In this document: positions 52,773 through 62,396 of the stretch, in pieces
Layout of the letters: each line of letters opens with the position of its first letter
Position numbering within the stretch: the first letter of the stretch is position 1
Assembly: GCA_013151865.1 (NCBI GenBank)
Contig: JAADHN010000160.1
Span: 38,356-102,355, forward strand
Direction: 5' to 3'
From: Kiritimatiellota bacterium
GTDB lineage: Bacteria > Verrucomicrobiota > Lentisphaeria > Oligosphaerales > JAADHN01
Length of the DNA stretch: 64,000 nucleotides
Translations under genes and position numbers: made by a program
The notes under the pieces: model-generated
Databases searched by the model: none
The model's input: the letters and a program-made list of their open reading frames with translations, nothing else
What the model was told of the DNA's origin: nothing

Positions 52773-55232
52773 ATGCCTGACGAACGCAACAGTGATTTCA
52801 TCCGGCCCGAGATCGTCGAAAGTGGCCAGGGGCCTGCGGACGAGAAGACGCGACTCGTCTTGGCTTCGAAAATGCTCCCGGCCCGAATCCATCTCTTGCC
52901 GGCAGGAGCCAAGCCGGTCTTCCCGGGGTTGATGTTCCCCATCGTCCTGCCGCCGGGGCCGTCGGCCCGGATCGTGAAAGAAGTCACCCGGGACAGCGGT
53001 GACCGAATCGTCGGGGTCGTGCTGACCAAGGAAGAGGAGACGTCGGCCGACGGCGAAAGCGTGCACCGCCGTCTCTACCGCGTGGGCACTGCGGCCCGAA
53101 TCCTGAAGTTCCAGGAATCCCCCGAAGGGGCCGTCCAGGCCTTGCTCCAGGGGCAGAAACGATTCGAAATCTTGCGCGCGGTCGAGAAAGACCAGCGGTT
53201 GATTGCAGATGTGGTCTACCTCGAAGACGTCCTGACGCCCGGGGATGAAATCAAGGCGCTGGCGCTCTCCATCATGAACACCATGCGCGATCTGATCAAG
53301 CACAATCCGTTCTTCTCCGAAGAAATCAAGATGTTCCTCTCTCGGGCCGACTGGGGCGACCCGGGCCGTCTTGCCGATTTTGCAGTGACAATGACGTCCT
53401 CGACCCGGGAAGAGCTTCAGGACGTCCTCGAATGCCTGGACGTCAAGACCCGCCTCGAAAAGGTCCTTTTTCTATTGCGCAAGGAATTGAACATCAACGA
53501 ACTCAAGGAGAAAATCACGCAACAGATCGAGGAGAAGATTTCAAAGCAACAGCGTGAGTTCTTCCTGCGCGAACAACTCAAGGCGATCAAACAAGAGTTG
53601 GGCCTCGAAAAAGACGAAAAGACCGAGGAAATCGAACGGTACGAGGCTCGACTCGCGGAGCTGGAACTTCCCGACGAAGCGCGCGACCGTGTACGGGAGG
53701 AGATCGACAAGCTGAAACTCCTGCCGCCGCAGTCGCCCGAGTTCGCGGTCTCCCGGAACTATCTGGACTGGTTGACGGGCCTGCCGTGGGGCGTGTTTTC
53801 CGAGGACCGCCTGGACGTCCGGCGGGCGCGAAAGATCCTGGACCGAGACCATTACGGCCTCGAAGACGTCAAGAAACGCATCCTCGAGTTCATCGGCGTG
53901 GCAAAGCTGCGGGGTACCGTGGAAGGTTCGATCCTTTGCCTGGTCGGACCGCCGGGAGTGGGCAAGACGTCGTTGGGTCGTGGTGTGGCGAAGGCATTGG
54001 GCCGCAAATTCTTTCGGTTCTCTCTGGGCGGCATGCGGGACGAGGCGGAAATCAAGGGGCATCGACGCACGTATATCGGCGCGCTGCCGGGCAAGGTCAT
54101 GCAGGCCGTCAAGAGCGTTGGCACGGCCAACCCGGTCATTATGTTGGACGAAATCGACAAAGTCGGTGCGTCGTTCCAGGGCGACCCGGCCTCCGCTCTG
54201 CTCGAAGTCCTCGATCCGGAACAAAACTCCGGATTCCGGGACCACTACCTTGATGTCCCATTCGATCTGTCGAAGGTCCTGTTCATCGCCACGGCGAACG
54301 TACCCGACACGATCCCCGGTCCGCTCCTGGACCGCATGGAGGTCATTCGCCTGTCCGGGTACATTCAGCAAGAGAAGCTGGCCATCGGCAAGCGGCACTT
54401 GGTTCCCAGGCTCCTGCCGCGGCACGGGCTGACGGCCGAAGACGTGCGGTTCACGGACCGGGCGCTGCGGGCCATGATCGACGGATATGCGCGCGAGGCC
54501 GGGGTGCGAGCCTTCGAAAAAGCGATCCGCAGTTGCCTGCGCAAAGTGGCCGTACAGAAAGCGGCCGGGGACGTGGATGGGTGCGTGCACATCGACCCGG
54601 CCAAGGTCGAGGAACTCCTGGGCAAACCGCGCTTCGTGGACGACCCCCTGATGAGCCGGGGACGGGCCGGGGTGGTCATGGGATTGGCGTGGACGCCGAT
54701 GGGCGGCGCCACGCTCTACGTGGAAGCCATGGCCATCCCCGGCGAAAGCGGGGAAAAAGGAATCAGGCTGACCGGTCAACTCGGGAACGTCATGGTCGAG
54801 TCTTCGCACATTGCCTTTTCACTGGTCAAGGCCAACGCGGCCCGCTTCGGCATCCGCCGCGACTTTTTCAAAGGCAAAACGGTGCACGTGCATGTCCCGA
54901 CCGGCGCCACGCCGAAAGACGGCCCGTCGGCCGGGATCACCATTGCCACGGCCCTGGTCTCGTTGGGCTTGGGGAAACGCCCGCCGGCCCGACTGGCCAT
55001 GACCGGAGAACTCACTCTGACCGGACGTGTGCTGCCGGTCGGCGGAATTCGAGAGAAAGTGATCGCCGCCAAACGCGCCCGGGTGCGTCGAGTGATCCTG
55101 CCGAAAGACAACGCGAAAGATTTCGAGGAAATCCCGGAACGGGTGCGGCGAGGAATGCAGGCCTTTTTCGTCGGTTCCTACGCAGAAGTCTACGACCTGG
55201 TCTTCGGCCGCGGCCTTGCCAAGGCCCGATGA
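52773..55232 (+). CDS. lon: Lon ATP-dependent protease
   Basis: The protein has 819 residues from ATG 52773 (AAAGGA about 17 bp upstream). Domain order is typical: N-terminal substrate domain, coiled coil (KEKITQQIEEKISKQQREFF), AAA+ module with Walker A GPPGVGKT (about 392-399) and Walker B MLDEIDK, and the protease domain. The Ser-Lys dyad is S719 (KDGPSAG) and K762 (REKVIAAK), 43 residues apart as in E. coli Lon. It degrades misfolded and regulatory proteins in the cytoplasm. It stands alone, convergent with the acyl-CoA dehydrogenase gene. Confidence 0.97.
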   Translation: MPDERNSDFIRPEIVESGQGPADEKTRLVLASKMLPARIHLLPAGAKPVFPGLMFPIVLPPGPSARIVKEVTRDSGDRIVGVVLTKEEETSADGESVHRRLYRVGTAARILKFQESPEGAVQALLQGQKRFEILRAVEKDQRLIADVVYLEDVLTPGDEIKALALSIMNTMRDLIKHNPFFSEEIKMFLSRADWGDPGRLADFAVTMTSSTREELQDVLECLDVKTRLEKVLFLLRKELNINELKEKITQQIEEKISKQQREFFLREQLKAIKQELGLEKDEKTEEIERYEARLAELELPDEARDRVREEIDKLKLLPPQSPEFAVSRNYLDWLTGLPWGVFSEDRLDVRRARKILDRDHYGLEDVKKRILEFIGVAKLRGTVEGSILCLVGPPGVGKTSLGRGVAKALGRKFFRFSLGGMRDEAEIKGHRRTYIGALPGKVMQAVKSVGTANPVIMLDEIDKVGASFQGDPASALLEVLDPEQNSGFRDHYLDVPFDLSKVLFIATANVPDTIPGPLLDRMEVIRLSGYIQQEKLAIGKRHLVPRLLPRHGLTAEDVRFTDRALRAMIDGYAREAGVRAFEKAIRSCLRKVAVQKAAGDVDGCVHIDPAKVEELLGKPRFVDDPLMSRGRAGVVMGLAWTPMGGATLYVEAMAIPGESGEKGIRLTGQLGNVMVESSHIAFSLVKANAARFGIRRDFFKGKTVHVHVPTGATPKDGPSAGITIATALVSLGLGKRPPARLAMTGELTLTGRVLPVGGIREKVIAAKRARVRRVILPKDNAKDFEEIPERVRRGMQAFFVGSYAEVYDLVFGRGLAKAR

Positions 55233-55410
55233 CAGGCAAGCCCGGACGACCTCACCTGAAACAAAGCGCCCGGGAAGTGCACCGCCGACGGCGGCGCCTG
55301 GATCGAAAACACGCCGGGCCGCGATTCCGAGCGCGGCGCCTTCCCCCCTTCCGAAAGTTGAAACCACATCCCCCCCGCCAACACCGACTTCCCGCGGACC
55401 CTGGGCACAG

Positions 55411-57144
55411 TCAAAGAGCCAGGATTTCCTCATGCCGGTCCACGAGCGAGAAATCGCCGCTGTTGATCCAGGCGTAGTGCGTATCGAGCACCGGCATCAT
55501 GTCGAGGATATAGCGTTCCGCCAGGACTTCTCTCGGCCGTTCTTTCAGTGCGTCCCGCAACAGAAGGTAGGACACGAAAACGATTATCTCCATCTCGCAG
55601 AGGCGACGGCTCACCAGCTCGAAGTACTCGGTGTCGTGACGGTGGTGTTCGGTGACGGAATGGATGGCCTCGCGGAGCCGATCCCGACCCACGTCGACGC
55701 GACTGGCCAACCGCCGCAATCTGCCTTGATACGGCAGCAGGCTGAGTTCGTCCATCAACGGATCGAGCACCCGCTGGACAGTGCCGCCGATGGCCGCCAC
55801 GTACTGGAGCTGGGTGGTGCCCTCGTAGATGTTGGTGATGCGCACGTCGCGATAGAAACGCTCGGCGTTGAAGTCGCGCATGAACCCGGTGCCGCCGTGG
55901 ATCTGAATGCCGATGTAGGCCACCTCGTTGGCCATTTCCGTGGTGAACGCTTTGGCCAGCGGGGTCAGTTCCGCGGCGATCTTGGAATACATGCGTGCTT
56001 TCTTGCGTACGCCGGGGGGCAGGGCTTCTCGGTCGGTGTGGGCCACCAGCTCGGCGTAGGAGTCCCGCAAGTCCACGAACTTGGCAGTTTCGTACAATAG
56101 CGCACGTGCCGCCGCAATATTCACTTTGCAGCGTACGAGCATCTCATAGACGGCGGGAAACTTGTCGATGGTCGTTCCGAACTGCTCCCGTGCCCGCGCA
56201 TAGTCGAGGGCTTCCCGATAAGCGGCTTCCGCAATCCCCACGGCCTGGCTCGATATGGCCACTCGGGCCCCGTTCATCAGCGACATGACGTAGCGCGTCA
56301 GACCGCGCCGGCGTTCGCCCACCAGTTCGGCAGGGACGTCGTTGAATTGCAGCTCGCAGGTCGGCGAACCGTGAATGCCCAGCTTGTCCTCAATGCGGCG
56401 CACCAGCAGTCCGGGACATCGCTCGCAGACGAACATCGACAGGCCACGGCCGTCCTTGGTGCCTTCCTCGGAGCGCGCCAACACGAGCAGCACCTGGGCG
56501 CAACCGTTGGTGATGAACCGCTTCATTCCGTTCAGACGCCACGTATTGGTGGCCGCATCGTAGTGGGCCTTGAGCTGCACGGCCTGCAGGTCGCTGCCGG
56601 CCTCGGGCTCGGTCAGGGCCATCGCGCCGTCCACCTCGCCGGAGGCGAACCGGGGCAGATACCGTCGTTTCTGGTCTTCGCTGCCGAACAGATTGATGGT
56701 CTCGGCAATGTCCTGCAAGCCGAAGAGGTTCTGCAGGCTTCCGTCGGCGCGGGAAACCATCTCGTTCATCATGGTGTAGACCGTCACCGGAAAGTTCAAC
56801 CCCCCGTATCGACGCGGCAGCATGGCGCCCATCAGCTGGGCTTGCTGCAGATTCTTGAGGTTCTCGCGGGTGCCCTCGGCATAAAAGACTTTCCCGTCCT
56901 CGAGTCGACACCCCGCCGCGTCCACGTCCCGAGCGCGTGGGGCAATAAGTTCGGCGCAAACCTCGCCGACCATGGCCAGGACCTTGTCGTAATTGTCCTT
57001 GGCGTCCTCGACGGAGTCCGGCGCATCCGGGTACTCCTCGGTCTCGGAGAAGTCCCGCTCCCGCATGCGGATGACCTCGTCGAGCCCGGCATTCGCTATA
57101 CGGAAACGCAGGTCCGGATTGTCCAAAAAGAAATTCTCTGCCAT
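55411..57144 (-). CDS. Acyl-CoA dehydrogenase, long form
   Basis: A 577-residue flavoprotein, about 190 residues longer than classical 380-residue enzymes because of N- and C-terminal extensions. Family marks: MALTEPEAGSDLQ (substrate/FAD loop), ARAREQFGTTIDKFP, and IYEGTTQLQYVAAIGG, whose Glu is the likely catalytic base. It oxidises acyl-CoA to enoyl-CoA and would pass electrons to the ETF encoded next to it (etfA starts the same minus-strand run). Chain length preference is not predictable. Confidence 0.92.
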   Translation of the reverse strand: MAENFFLDNPDLRFRIANAGLDEVIRMRERDFSETEEYPDAPDSVEDAKDNYDKVLAMVGEVCAELIAPRARDVDAAGCRLEDGKVFYAEGTRENLKNLQQAQLMGAMLPRRYGGLNFPVTVYTMMNEMVSRADGSLQNLFGLQDIAETINLFGSEDQKRRYLPRFASGEVDGAMALTEPEAGSDLQAVQLKAHYDAATNTWRLNGMKRFITNGCAQVLLVLARSEEGTKDGRGLSMFVCERCPGLLVRRIEDKLGIHGSPTCELQFNDVPAELVGERRRGLTRYVMSLMNGARVAISSQAVGIAEAAYREALDYARAREQFGTTIDKFPAVYEMLVRCKVNIAAARALLYETAKFVDLRDSYAELVAHTDREALPPGVRKKARMYSKIAAELTPLAKAFTTEMANEVAYIGIQIHGGTGFMRDFNAERFYRDVRITNIYEGTTQLQYVAAIGGTVQRVLDPLMDELSLLPYQGRLRRLASRVDVGRDRLREAIHSVTEHHRHDTEYFELVSRRLCEMEIIVFVSYLLLRDALKERPREVLAERYILDMMPVLDTHYAWINSGDFSLVDRHEEILAL

Positions 57145-57222
57145 CGTGGTTCTCTCTTCTCAGGCTGCGACTGCAGCGGGTGAGCCGTCGGTCCGTCTGC
57201 CGTGAAAGCGACCGACGCCGGC

Positions 57223-58251
57223 TCACACGCGGCTCCTGTACGCCTTGATCATCTTGGGAATCACTTCATTCAAATCACCGACAATGCCGTAGTGGGCGAT
57301 CGAGAAAATCGGGGCATCCGGGTCCCGGTTGATGGCCAGGATTTCGGCGCTTTCCGACATCCCGGCCCGATGCTGAACGGCGCCGCTGATGCCGCAGGCG
57401 ATGTACAGACGCGGTCGAACGGTGACGCCGGTCTGCCCCACTTGGTGGTCGTGATCGATCCAGCCCGCATCCACCGCAGCACGGGAAGCACCCACATCGG
57501 CGCCGATCACCTCGGCAAACTCCCGGATCAGGCCGAAGTTTTCCGCGCTGCCCACGCCGTACCCGCCCGAGACGATGATCTGCGCAGCACGCAGGTTGAC
57601 GGCCTTTTCCGCCTTCGAGCGCTCGACGATTCGGGCCACGGTGTCTTCGTCCCGGAGTTCGACCGGCACTTTCACCACTTTACCGGTTCGCCCCGCCTCG
57701 GGCTCCGGCATGGGCATGACCCCCTCGCGGACCGTCACCATCTGGGGGTCCTGCCACGAATTCGCAATCGTGGCGATGATGTTCCCGCCGAAGGCCGGCC
57801 GGATCTGCATCAATTTGTTCTTGAAGACGGTCCCGCTGGCCTTGTCTTCGAAATCGTCGATCCGCAGGTCCGTGCAGTCTGCGGTGAGCCCGGCCAAAAG
57901 ACAGGAGGCGACCCGCGGGGCCAGAGAGCGGCCGACCGGAGTGGCGCCGAACAGGAAGATGTTGGGCCGGTGGGCCTCGACCAAGTCCACAATCACCTTG
58001 GCGTAAGGCAACGGCGTGAAAGGGTCGAGCCGTGGGTCCTGGGCGAGAAAAACCGTGTCGCACCCATACTCGAACAGTTGCTGCGGAAGACCGTCGCAGC
58101 GGTCGCCCAGCAGCACCCCCGCCGTTTCGACTCCGAGCTGGTCCGCCAGTTCGCGGGCCCGAGACAGTAATTCCAGGCTCACCTCGGCGATACGCCCGCC
58201 GTCTTGTTCGATGAAAACCCAGACATTCCCGATGCGTTTCTTGGCAACCAT
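57223..58251 (-). CDS. etfA: Electron-transfer flavoprotein alpha subunit
   Basis: The protein has 342 residues. The C-terminal FAD-binding signature is clear: SRAAVDAGWIDHDHQVGQTG ... PRLYIACGISGAVQHRAGM. The N-terminal half (VWVFIEQDGGRIAEVSLELLSRA) pairs with the beta subunit. It accepts electrons from the adjacent acyl-CoA dehydrogenase and delivers them to an ETF:quinone oxidoreductase not seen in this window. Gap to etfB is 140 bp, to the dehydrogenase 78 bp. Confidence 0.95.
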   Translation of the reverse strand: MVAKKRIGNVWVFIEQDGGRIAEVSLELLSRARELADQLGVETAGVLLGDRCDGLPQQLFEYGCDTVFLAQDPRLDPFTPLPYAKVIVDLVEAHRPNIFLFGATPVGRSLAPRVASCLLAGLTADCTDLRIDDFEDKASGTVFKNKLMQIRPAFGGNIIATIANSWQDPQMVTVREGVMPMPEPEAGRTGKVVKVPVELRDEDTVARIVERSKAEKAVNLRAAQIIVSGGYGVGSAENFGLIREFAEVIGADVGASRAAVDAGWIDHDHQVGQTGVTVRPRLYIACGISGAVQHRAGMSESAEILAINRDPDAPIFSIAHYGIVGDLNEVIPKMIKAYRSRV

Positions 58252-58391
58252 CGCACGTCCCGTCTTGTTTTTCCGGTCCTCGATGGACCGTCCAGTCGCA
58301 CAACTCGGTCGGGGCCGTCTCCCGTCCCCCCTTAACCTTTAACCTGATTCGTTCATGACCGTCGCAACGGATGGCGCACGAATGGGTCGGG

Positions 58392-59303
58392 TCAACTTAG
58401 GATATGGGCTTCAATGAGTTCGTGCACCAGTTGATTGATGCTGGCCTGATCGGTCCCGAATTGCTTGTATTCGCGGCCCGCGAGCACCACGCTCTCGATC
58501 GCTTTGACCTTGGTCGGCGATCCGGCCATGCCGATCCGGTCCGGCTCCACGTCGAGGTCCTCGGCGTGCCACTCGTGGATCCATAGGCCTTTGTCGCGCA
58601 GTCGGCGTTCTTCTTCGATCAGAAGGTCCGCTTCCTCGTACGCCCGGTCCCGGTGGGCGGCGGCCAATTCCGAACGCGTCCGGGCTTTCTTGAACTGCAT
58701 GAGACGGCGGGCGCCGGGGGGGCGCGGCGTGTTGGCGGTCGAAACGACCGTGAGTAGAGATGGCGCCGGGCATTCGATGATCTCGTAGCCGCCTTCAATC
58801 AGGCAACGAGCGCGGAGCCGACCGGCCGTGACTTCCTGGATCTCTTCGACATACGTCAACTGAGGAAGGGCAAGCTTCTCGGCCAGTTGCGGCCCCACCT
58901 GCGCCGTGTCGCCGTCAATGGCCTGACGCCCGCAGAAAACCAGATCGAACGGAGCAATTTCCGCCGCGAACTTCCGGGCCCCAGCCGCAAGCGTATAACT
59001 CGTGGCCAACGTGTCGGCCCCGGCAAACTTGCGGTCGGTGAGGAGAAATGCCTGGTCCGCCCCCATGTAAAGGGCATGTCGCAACACCGCGGTAGCCGTG
59101 GGCGGACCCATCGTGCCGACCGCCACCATGCCTCCATACCGCTCCCGAAGTTCGAGCGCCATCTCAAGGGCGTTTAAATCCTCCGGATTGAAGATCGCGG
59201 GCAGTGCGGCACGGTTGACCGTGCCGTCGGCTTTCATGGCCTCACCCGTGATGTTCTTCGTGTCGGGGACTTGCTTGACGAAGACCAGTATCGTAAGACT
59301 CAC
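58392..59303 (-). CDS. etfB: Electron-transfer flavoprotein beta subunit
   Basis: The protein has 303 residues, starting at GTG 59303 behind GAGGAG. It has the canonical opening SLTILVFVKQVPDTK and CGRQAIDGDTAQVGPQLAEKL (AMP/FAD-contacting region). It is somewhat longer than the usual 250-260 residues because of a C-terminal helical extension (LIEEERRLRDKGLW ...). It heads the etfB-etfA-acyl-CoA dehydrogenase transcript and is divergent from xseA. Confidence 0.94.
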   Translation of the reverse strand: MSLTILVFVKQVPDTKNITGEAMKADGTVNRAALPAIFNPEDLNALEMALELRERYGGMVAVGTMGPPTATAVLRHALYMGADQAFLLTDRKFAGADTLATSYTLAAGARKFAAEIAPFDLVFCGRQAIDGDTAQVGPQLAEKLALPQLTYVEEIQEVTAGRLRARCLIEGGYEIIECPAPSLLTVVSTANTPRPPGARRLMQFKKARTRSELAAAHRDRAYEEADLLIEEERRLRDKGLWIHEWHAEDLDVEPDRIGMAGSPTKVKAIESVVLAGREYKQFGTDQASINQLVHELIEAHILS

Positions 59304-59631
59304 CGAAGCACTCCTCGATTGCGGGCGGCCCCCGACCGGCGGCGAGCGCCGGGTCGCTTCGTTAAAAGAAGGCCTTCCGAACAGGACGCGGCAACGCAAG
59401 GTCCGAGAGCGCGTCCCCGGCCGGACCGGTCCGCAGACTTCCCGGCGCGGACCGGCGGAAAAAGACCCGGTAAGGTGCCCTCTCAAACTGGTTTTTCAAT
59501 CCGCACTCCGGCAAAAAACCGGCCCGGCGCGCTACCCGCGCTTCCTTCCATCCGTTATGGTACCGGGCAAATGACTGGCCCCCGCACCCCGGTCCTCCCG
59601 CCGGACACGAAGCTGGGCGAAGGAGAATGGA
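59304..59631. other. Divergent promoter region etfB / xseA
   Basis: 328 bp between divergent starts. A -10-like TATGGT near 59556 (plus strand) is possible for xseA, but no matching -35 was convincing. No gene is present. Confidence 0.4.
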
Positions 59632-60957
59632 GTGGAAACGCGCTTCGACAGGCCGGAGAACCCCAAGACATGGACCGTGTCGGAAGTGACGCGGATGGTC
59701 CGGGAATTCCTCGAGCAGAGCCTGTACCCACTTTGGGTCCGCGGTGAAATCGGCAACCTTACGATCCATCGCTCCGGGCATGTCTACTTCACCGTCAAGG
59801 ATGCCCGCAGCCAGATGTCGGTAGTGTTCTTCCGCGGCGCGCAGCAGGCCCGGCGCCTCGGGCTCGAAGTGGGGCTCGAAGTCGAGGTCCGCGGACGATT
59901 GACTCTCTACGAACCGCGCGGACAGTTCCAGATGATCGCGGACCAGGTACGACCGGGCGGACTCGGGGCGCTCCAAGCACGTTTTGAAGAACTCAAGAAA
60001 CGCCTCCAGGCCGAGGGACTGTTCGATCCGGACCGAAAACGCCCCATTCCCGCCCTACCCGGTTGCGTGGGGGTGGTGACCTCGCCCCAGGGCGCGGCAA
60101 TCCGGGATTTCCTGCAGATCCTCAGGCGGCGCTTCGGCCCCATGCACGTGCGCATCTATCCGGCCGCAGTGCAGGGCGACGGTGCGGCCCGGGAAATCGC
60201 CCAAGGGATCGAGTATCTGAACGCCGCAAAGGCCTGCGACGTGATCGTCGTGACGCGGGGCGGGGGCAGCATCGAGGACTTGTGGGCCTTCAATGAAGAA
60301 GTGGTCGCCCGGGCCATTGCCGCATCCGTCATTCCCGTCATTAGTGCGGTCGGACACGAGGTCGACACCACCATTGCGGACTACGCAGCCGACCTGCGCG
60401 TACCCACCCCGTCCGCGGCGGCCGAGCTGGTGACCGAGCGACGGGCCGAGCTGGAAAAGCGGATCGTCGAGGCTCGCCGGCGTTTGGCCGGGACAGTCGA
60501 GACGCAGGCGGAACAATTGCGCCTGCGCCTGGAACGAGTCGTCGGCAGTTATGTTTTTCAAGAACCGCAGAACGCAGTTCGCACCTACCAGCAACGGCTC
60601 GACGAGCTGCTGATGCGCTTCTCGCACACCCTCGAAACCGGGGAAAGAAGATTGCGCAGTCGCCTGGAACAGCTCGCGGGGCGGTTGCACGCCCTCAATC
60701 CACGGGCCGTGCTCGGACGCGGCTACGCAGTGCTGATTTCGAAACGGACCGGTCGAGCCCTGCTCGATGCGGCCGATGCCGTCCCCGGAGACGCAGTGCG
60801 AGGGATTCTGCATCGGGGTGAACTGGACACGGTCGTTCGGGTCGTGATCCCCGGCGCTCCCGATACCGGGGACGATGCGGCTCCGACCACTGCCCGGAAA
60901 AGGTCCGGGCACGCCTTCAATCCCTCTCCTGATTCAAATCGAGGAATGGAACCATGA
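59632..60957 (+). CDS. xseA: Exodeoxyribonuclease VII large subunit
   Basis: The protein has 441 residues, GTG 59632 behind AAGGAG. The N-terminal OB-fold (LWVRGEIGNLTIHRSGHVYFTVKD) and the catalytic domain (GVVTSPQGAAIRDFL, VTRGGGSIEDLWAFNEE, AVGHEVDTTIADYAADLRVPTPSAAAEL) are complete. A coiled-coil C-terminus follows. With XseB it degrades single-stranded DNA from both ends. It overlaps xseB by ATGA. Confidence 0.96.
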   Translation: METRFDRPENPKTWTVSEVTRMVREFLEQSLYPLWVRGEIGNLTIHRSGHVYFTVKDARSQMSVVFFRGAQQARRLGLEVGLEVEVRGRLTLYEPRGQFQMIADQVRPGGLGALQARFEELKKRLQAEGLFDPDRKRPIPALPGCVGVVTSPQGAAIRDFLQILRRRFGPMHVRIYPAAVQGDGAAREIAQGIEYLNAAKACDVIVVTRGGGSIEDLWAFNEEVVARAIAASVIPVISAVGHEVDTTIADYAADLRVPTPSAAAELVTERRAELEKRIVEARRRLAGTVETQAEQLRLRLERVVGSYVFQEPQNAVRTYQQRLDELLMRFSHTLETGERRLRSRLEQLAGRLHALNPRAVLGRGYAVLISKRTGRALLDAADAVPGDAVRGILHRGELDTVVRVVIPGAPDTGDDAAPTTARKRSGHAFNPSPDSNRGMEP

Positions 60958-61232
60958 CCCCAAAAACCTGCAACGACGAGACGGCACCGGCCGACGCCCG
61001 GGAGTCCATCCCCTTCGAACAAGCCCTCGAGCGACTCGAAACGATCGTGACGGAAATGGAAGAGGGAAAACTGCCGATCGAGGCCATGATGGAAAAGTTC
61101 GAGGACGGCGTCAAGCTGGCCTCCTATTGCGATCGACGCCTTGAAGAAATCCGCGGAAGAATCGAGATCCTGGTGAAAAAAGCAAACGGTAAGGACGAAT
61201 GGCAAGAGTTCGAACCGGGAGAAACTCCATGA
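60954..61232 (+). CDS. xseB: Exodeoxyribonuclease VII small subunit
   Basis: The protein has 92 residues: IPFEQALERLETIVTEMEEGKLPIEAMMEKFEDGVKL is the conserved helical hairpin (about 19-55). The start overlaps the xseA stop as ATGA and its stop overlaps the next start as ATGA, so translation of all three is coupled. Function: structural partner of XseA. Confidence 0.94.
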   Translation: MTPKTCNDETAPADARESIPFEQALERLETIVTEMEEGKLPIEAMMEKFEDGVKLASYCDRRLEEIRGRIEILVKKANGKDEWQEFEPGETP

Positions 61233-62053
61233 AACTGGTCGTATTCTCGAAGATGCTCAAAGAGCGCAGCACGGCGGAACTCATCGACTGGGCACAGGAG
61301 GTCGGACTGGACGGTTACGATCTCTGCGTGCGCCCCGGGTATGCGGTCAATCCGGACAACGTACTCGAGGCCCTGCCGGCAGCCGTCACGGCGTTCCGCC
61401 GGGCGGGGCTCGACATCCCCATGGTCACCGGCAACTTCGACCTGCTGTGGCCCACTGATCCCGGCGCGGAAACGGTCCTTCAAGCCATGGACAAAGCGGA
61501 CGTACGACTCCTGAAACTGGGGTATTTCAAGTTCAATCCGCTCGAACAGGATTACTGGGCAGAGGTGGACCGCATCCGTCGGGGATTCGCCGGGTGGGAA
61601 CGCCTGGCCTGGCGGTACGGGGTCAAGATCTGCTACCACACGCACTCGAATCGCTGCATGGGACTCAACGCCGGAATGCTCTGCCATCTCGTTCGAGGGT
61701 TCGAGCCCACGTGCATCGGGGCCTACCTCGATGCCGGACACTTGGTTGCGGAAGGCGAGGAATTCGCGGTCGCCGCCGCCATGCTCCAACCCTATTTGAG
61801 CATTGTAGCCGTCAAAGACTTCCTTTTGACACGCGGCGAGAAGAACGGGCACGGCGTCACGCGGCGTTCCGTGGTACCGGCCGGGACCGGCATGGTGGAT
61901 TGGACGGCCGTCTTCGAGACACTCGCCCGGGTCGGTTTCGACGGACCGGTATCGGCGCACTGCGAATTCAAGGTTCCGGAGGGCAGTGAGTTCGGGCAGG
62001 TGGCGACAAAGGAAGTGGCGTTCTTCCGCAGGTTTGTCCCGGCCGGGACGTGA
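61229..62053 (+). CDS. Sugar phosphate isomerase/epimerase-like TIM barrel
   Basis: A 274-residue protein; ATG 61229 overlaps the xseB stop as ATGA and has GGGAGA upstream. Metal-binding marks of the xylose-isomerase-like TIM barrel are visible: CYHTHSN, YLDAGH, VKDF and AHCEF. Such enzymes isomerise or epimerise sugars, for example in keto-sugar pathways. Coupling to ExoVII is unusual and may only reflect local operon building. Substrate unknown. Confidence 0.85.
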   Translation: MKLVVFSKMLKERSTAELIDWAQEVGLDGYDLCVRPGYAVNPDNVLEALPAAVTAFRRAGLDIPMVTGNFDLLWPTDPGAETVLQAMDKADVRLLKLGYFKFNPLEQDYWAEVDRIRRGFAGWERLAWRYGVKICYHTHSNRCMGLNAGMLCHLVRGFEPTCIGAYLDAGHLVAEGEEFAVAAAMLQPYLSIVAVKDFLLTRGEKNGHGVTRRSVVPAGTGMVDWTAVFETLARVGFDGPVSAHCEFKVPEGSEFGQVATKEVAFFRRFVPAGT

Positions 62054-62396
62054 ACCACGCAACCTGTCCGAACAGGCCATCTGGAACACAGGTGCCGCCG
62101 GGCGTCGGAAAGCGGCTCGGGACCAACACGTCGCGTACGGCCTCGAACCGCGGGGAACGGTGCTCGCCCGCGAAAAGTCCGGGACGCGGGAACTTGAACA
62201 ACCGCACCGCCCGAACGATAACCTGTGGGCGGCGAGCGGCCCCGCGAGCCGAGAACATGGAGGGCGATCCCGCCGGAGAGTGAGTCGTGCCTCCGGGCAA
62301 GCGGACCGGAACGTGGCTCGCAAGTCGCCCAATGCCTGGGATGGACCGATGCGACCGGACGAGCATCGAGAGCAGGCTTTCCCGGATACCCCGGAT
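62054..62396. other. Convergent intergenic region
   Basis: 343 bp between two convergent stops. A small hairpin CCTGT-CCGA-ACAGG (62063-62076) lies just after the isomerase stop but has no T-run. Nothing else is supportable. Confidence 0.4.
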
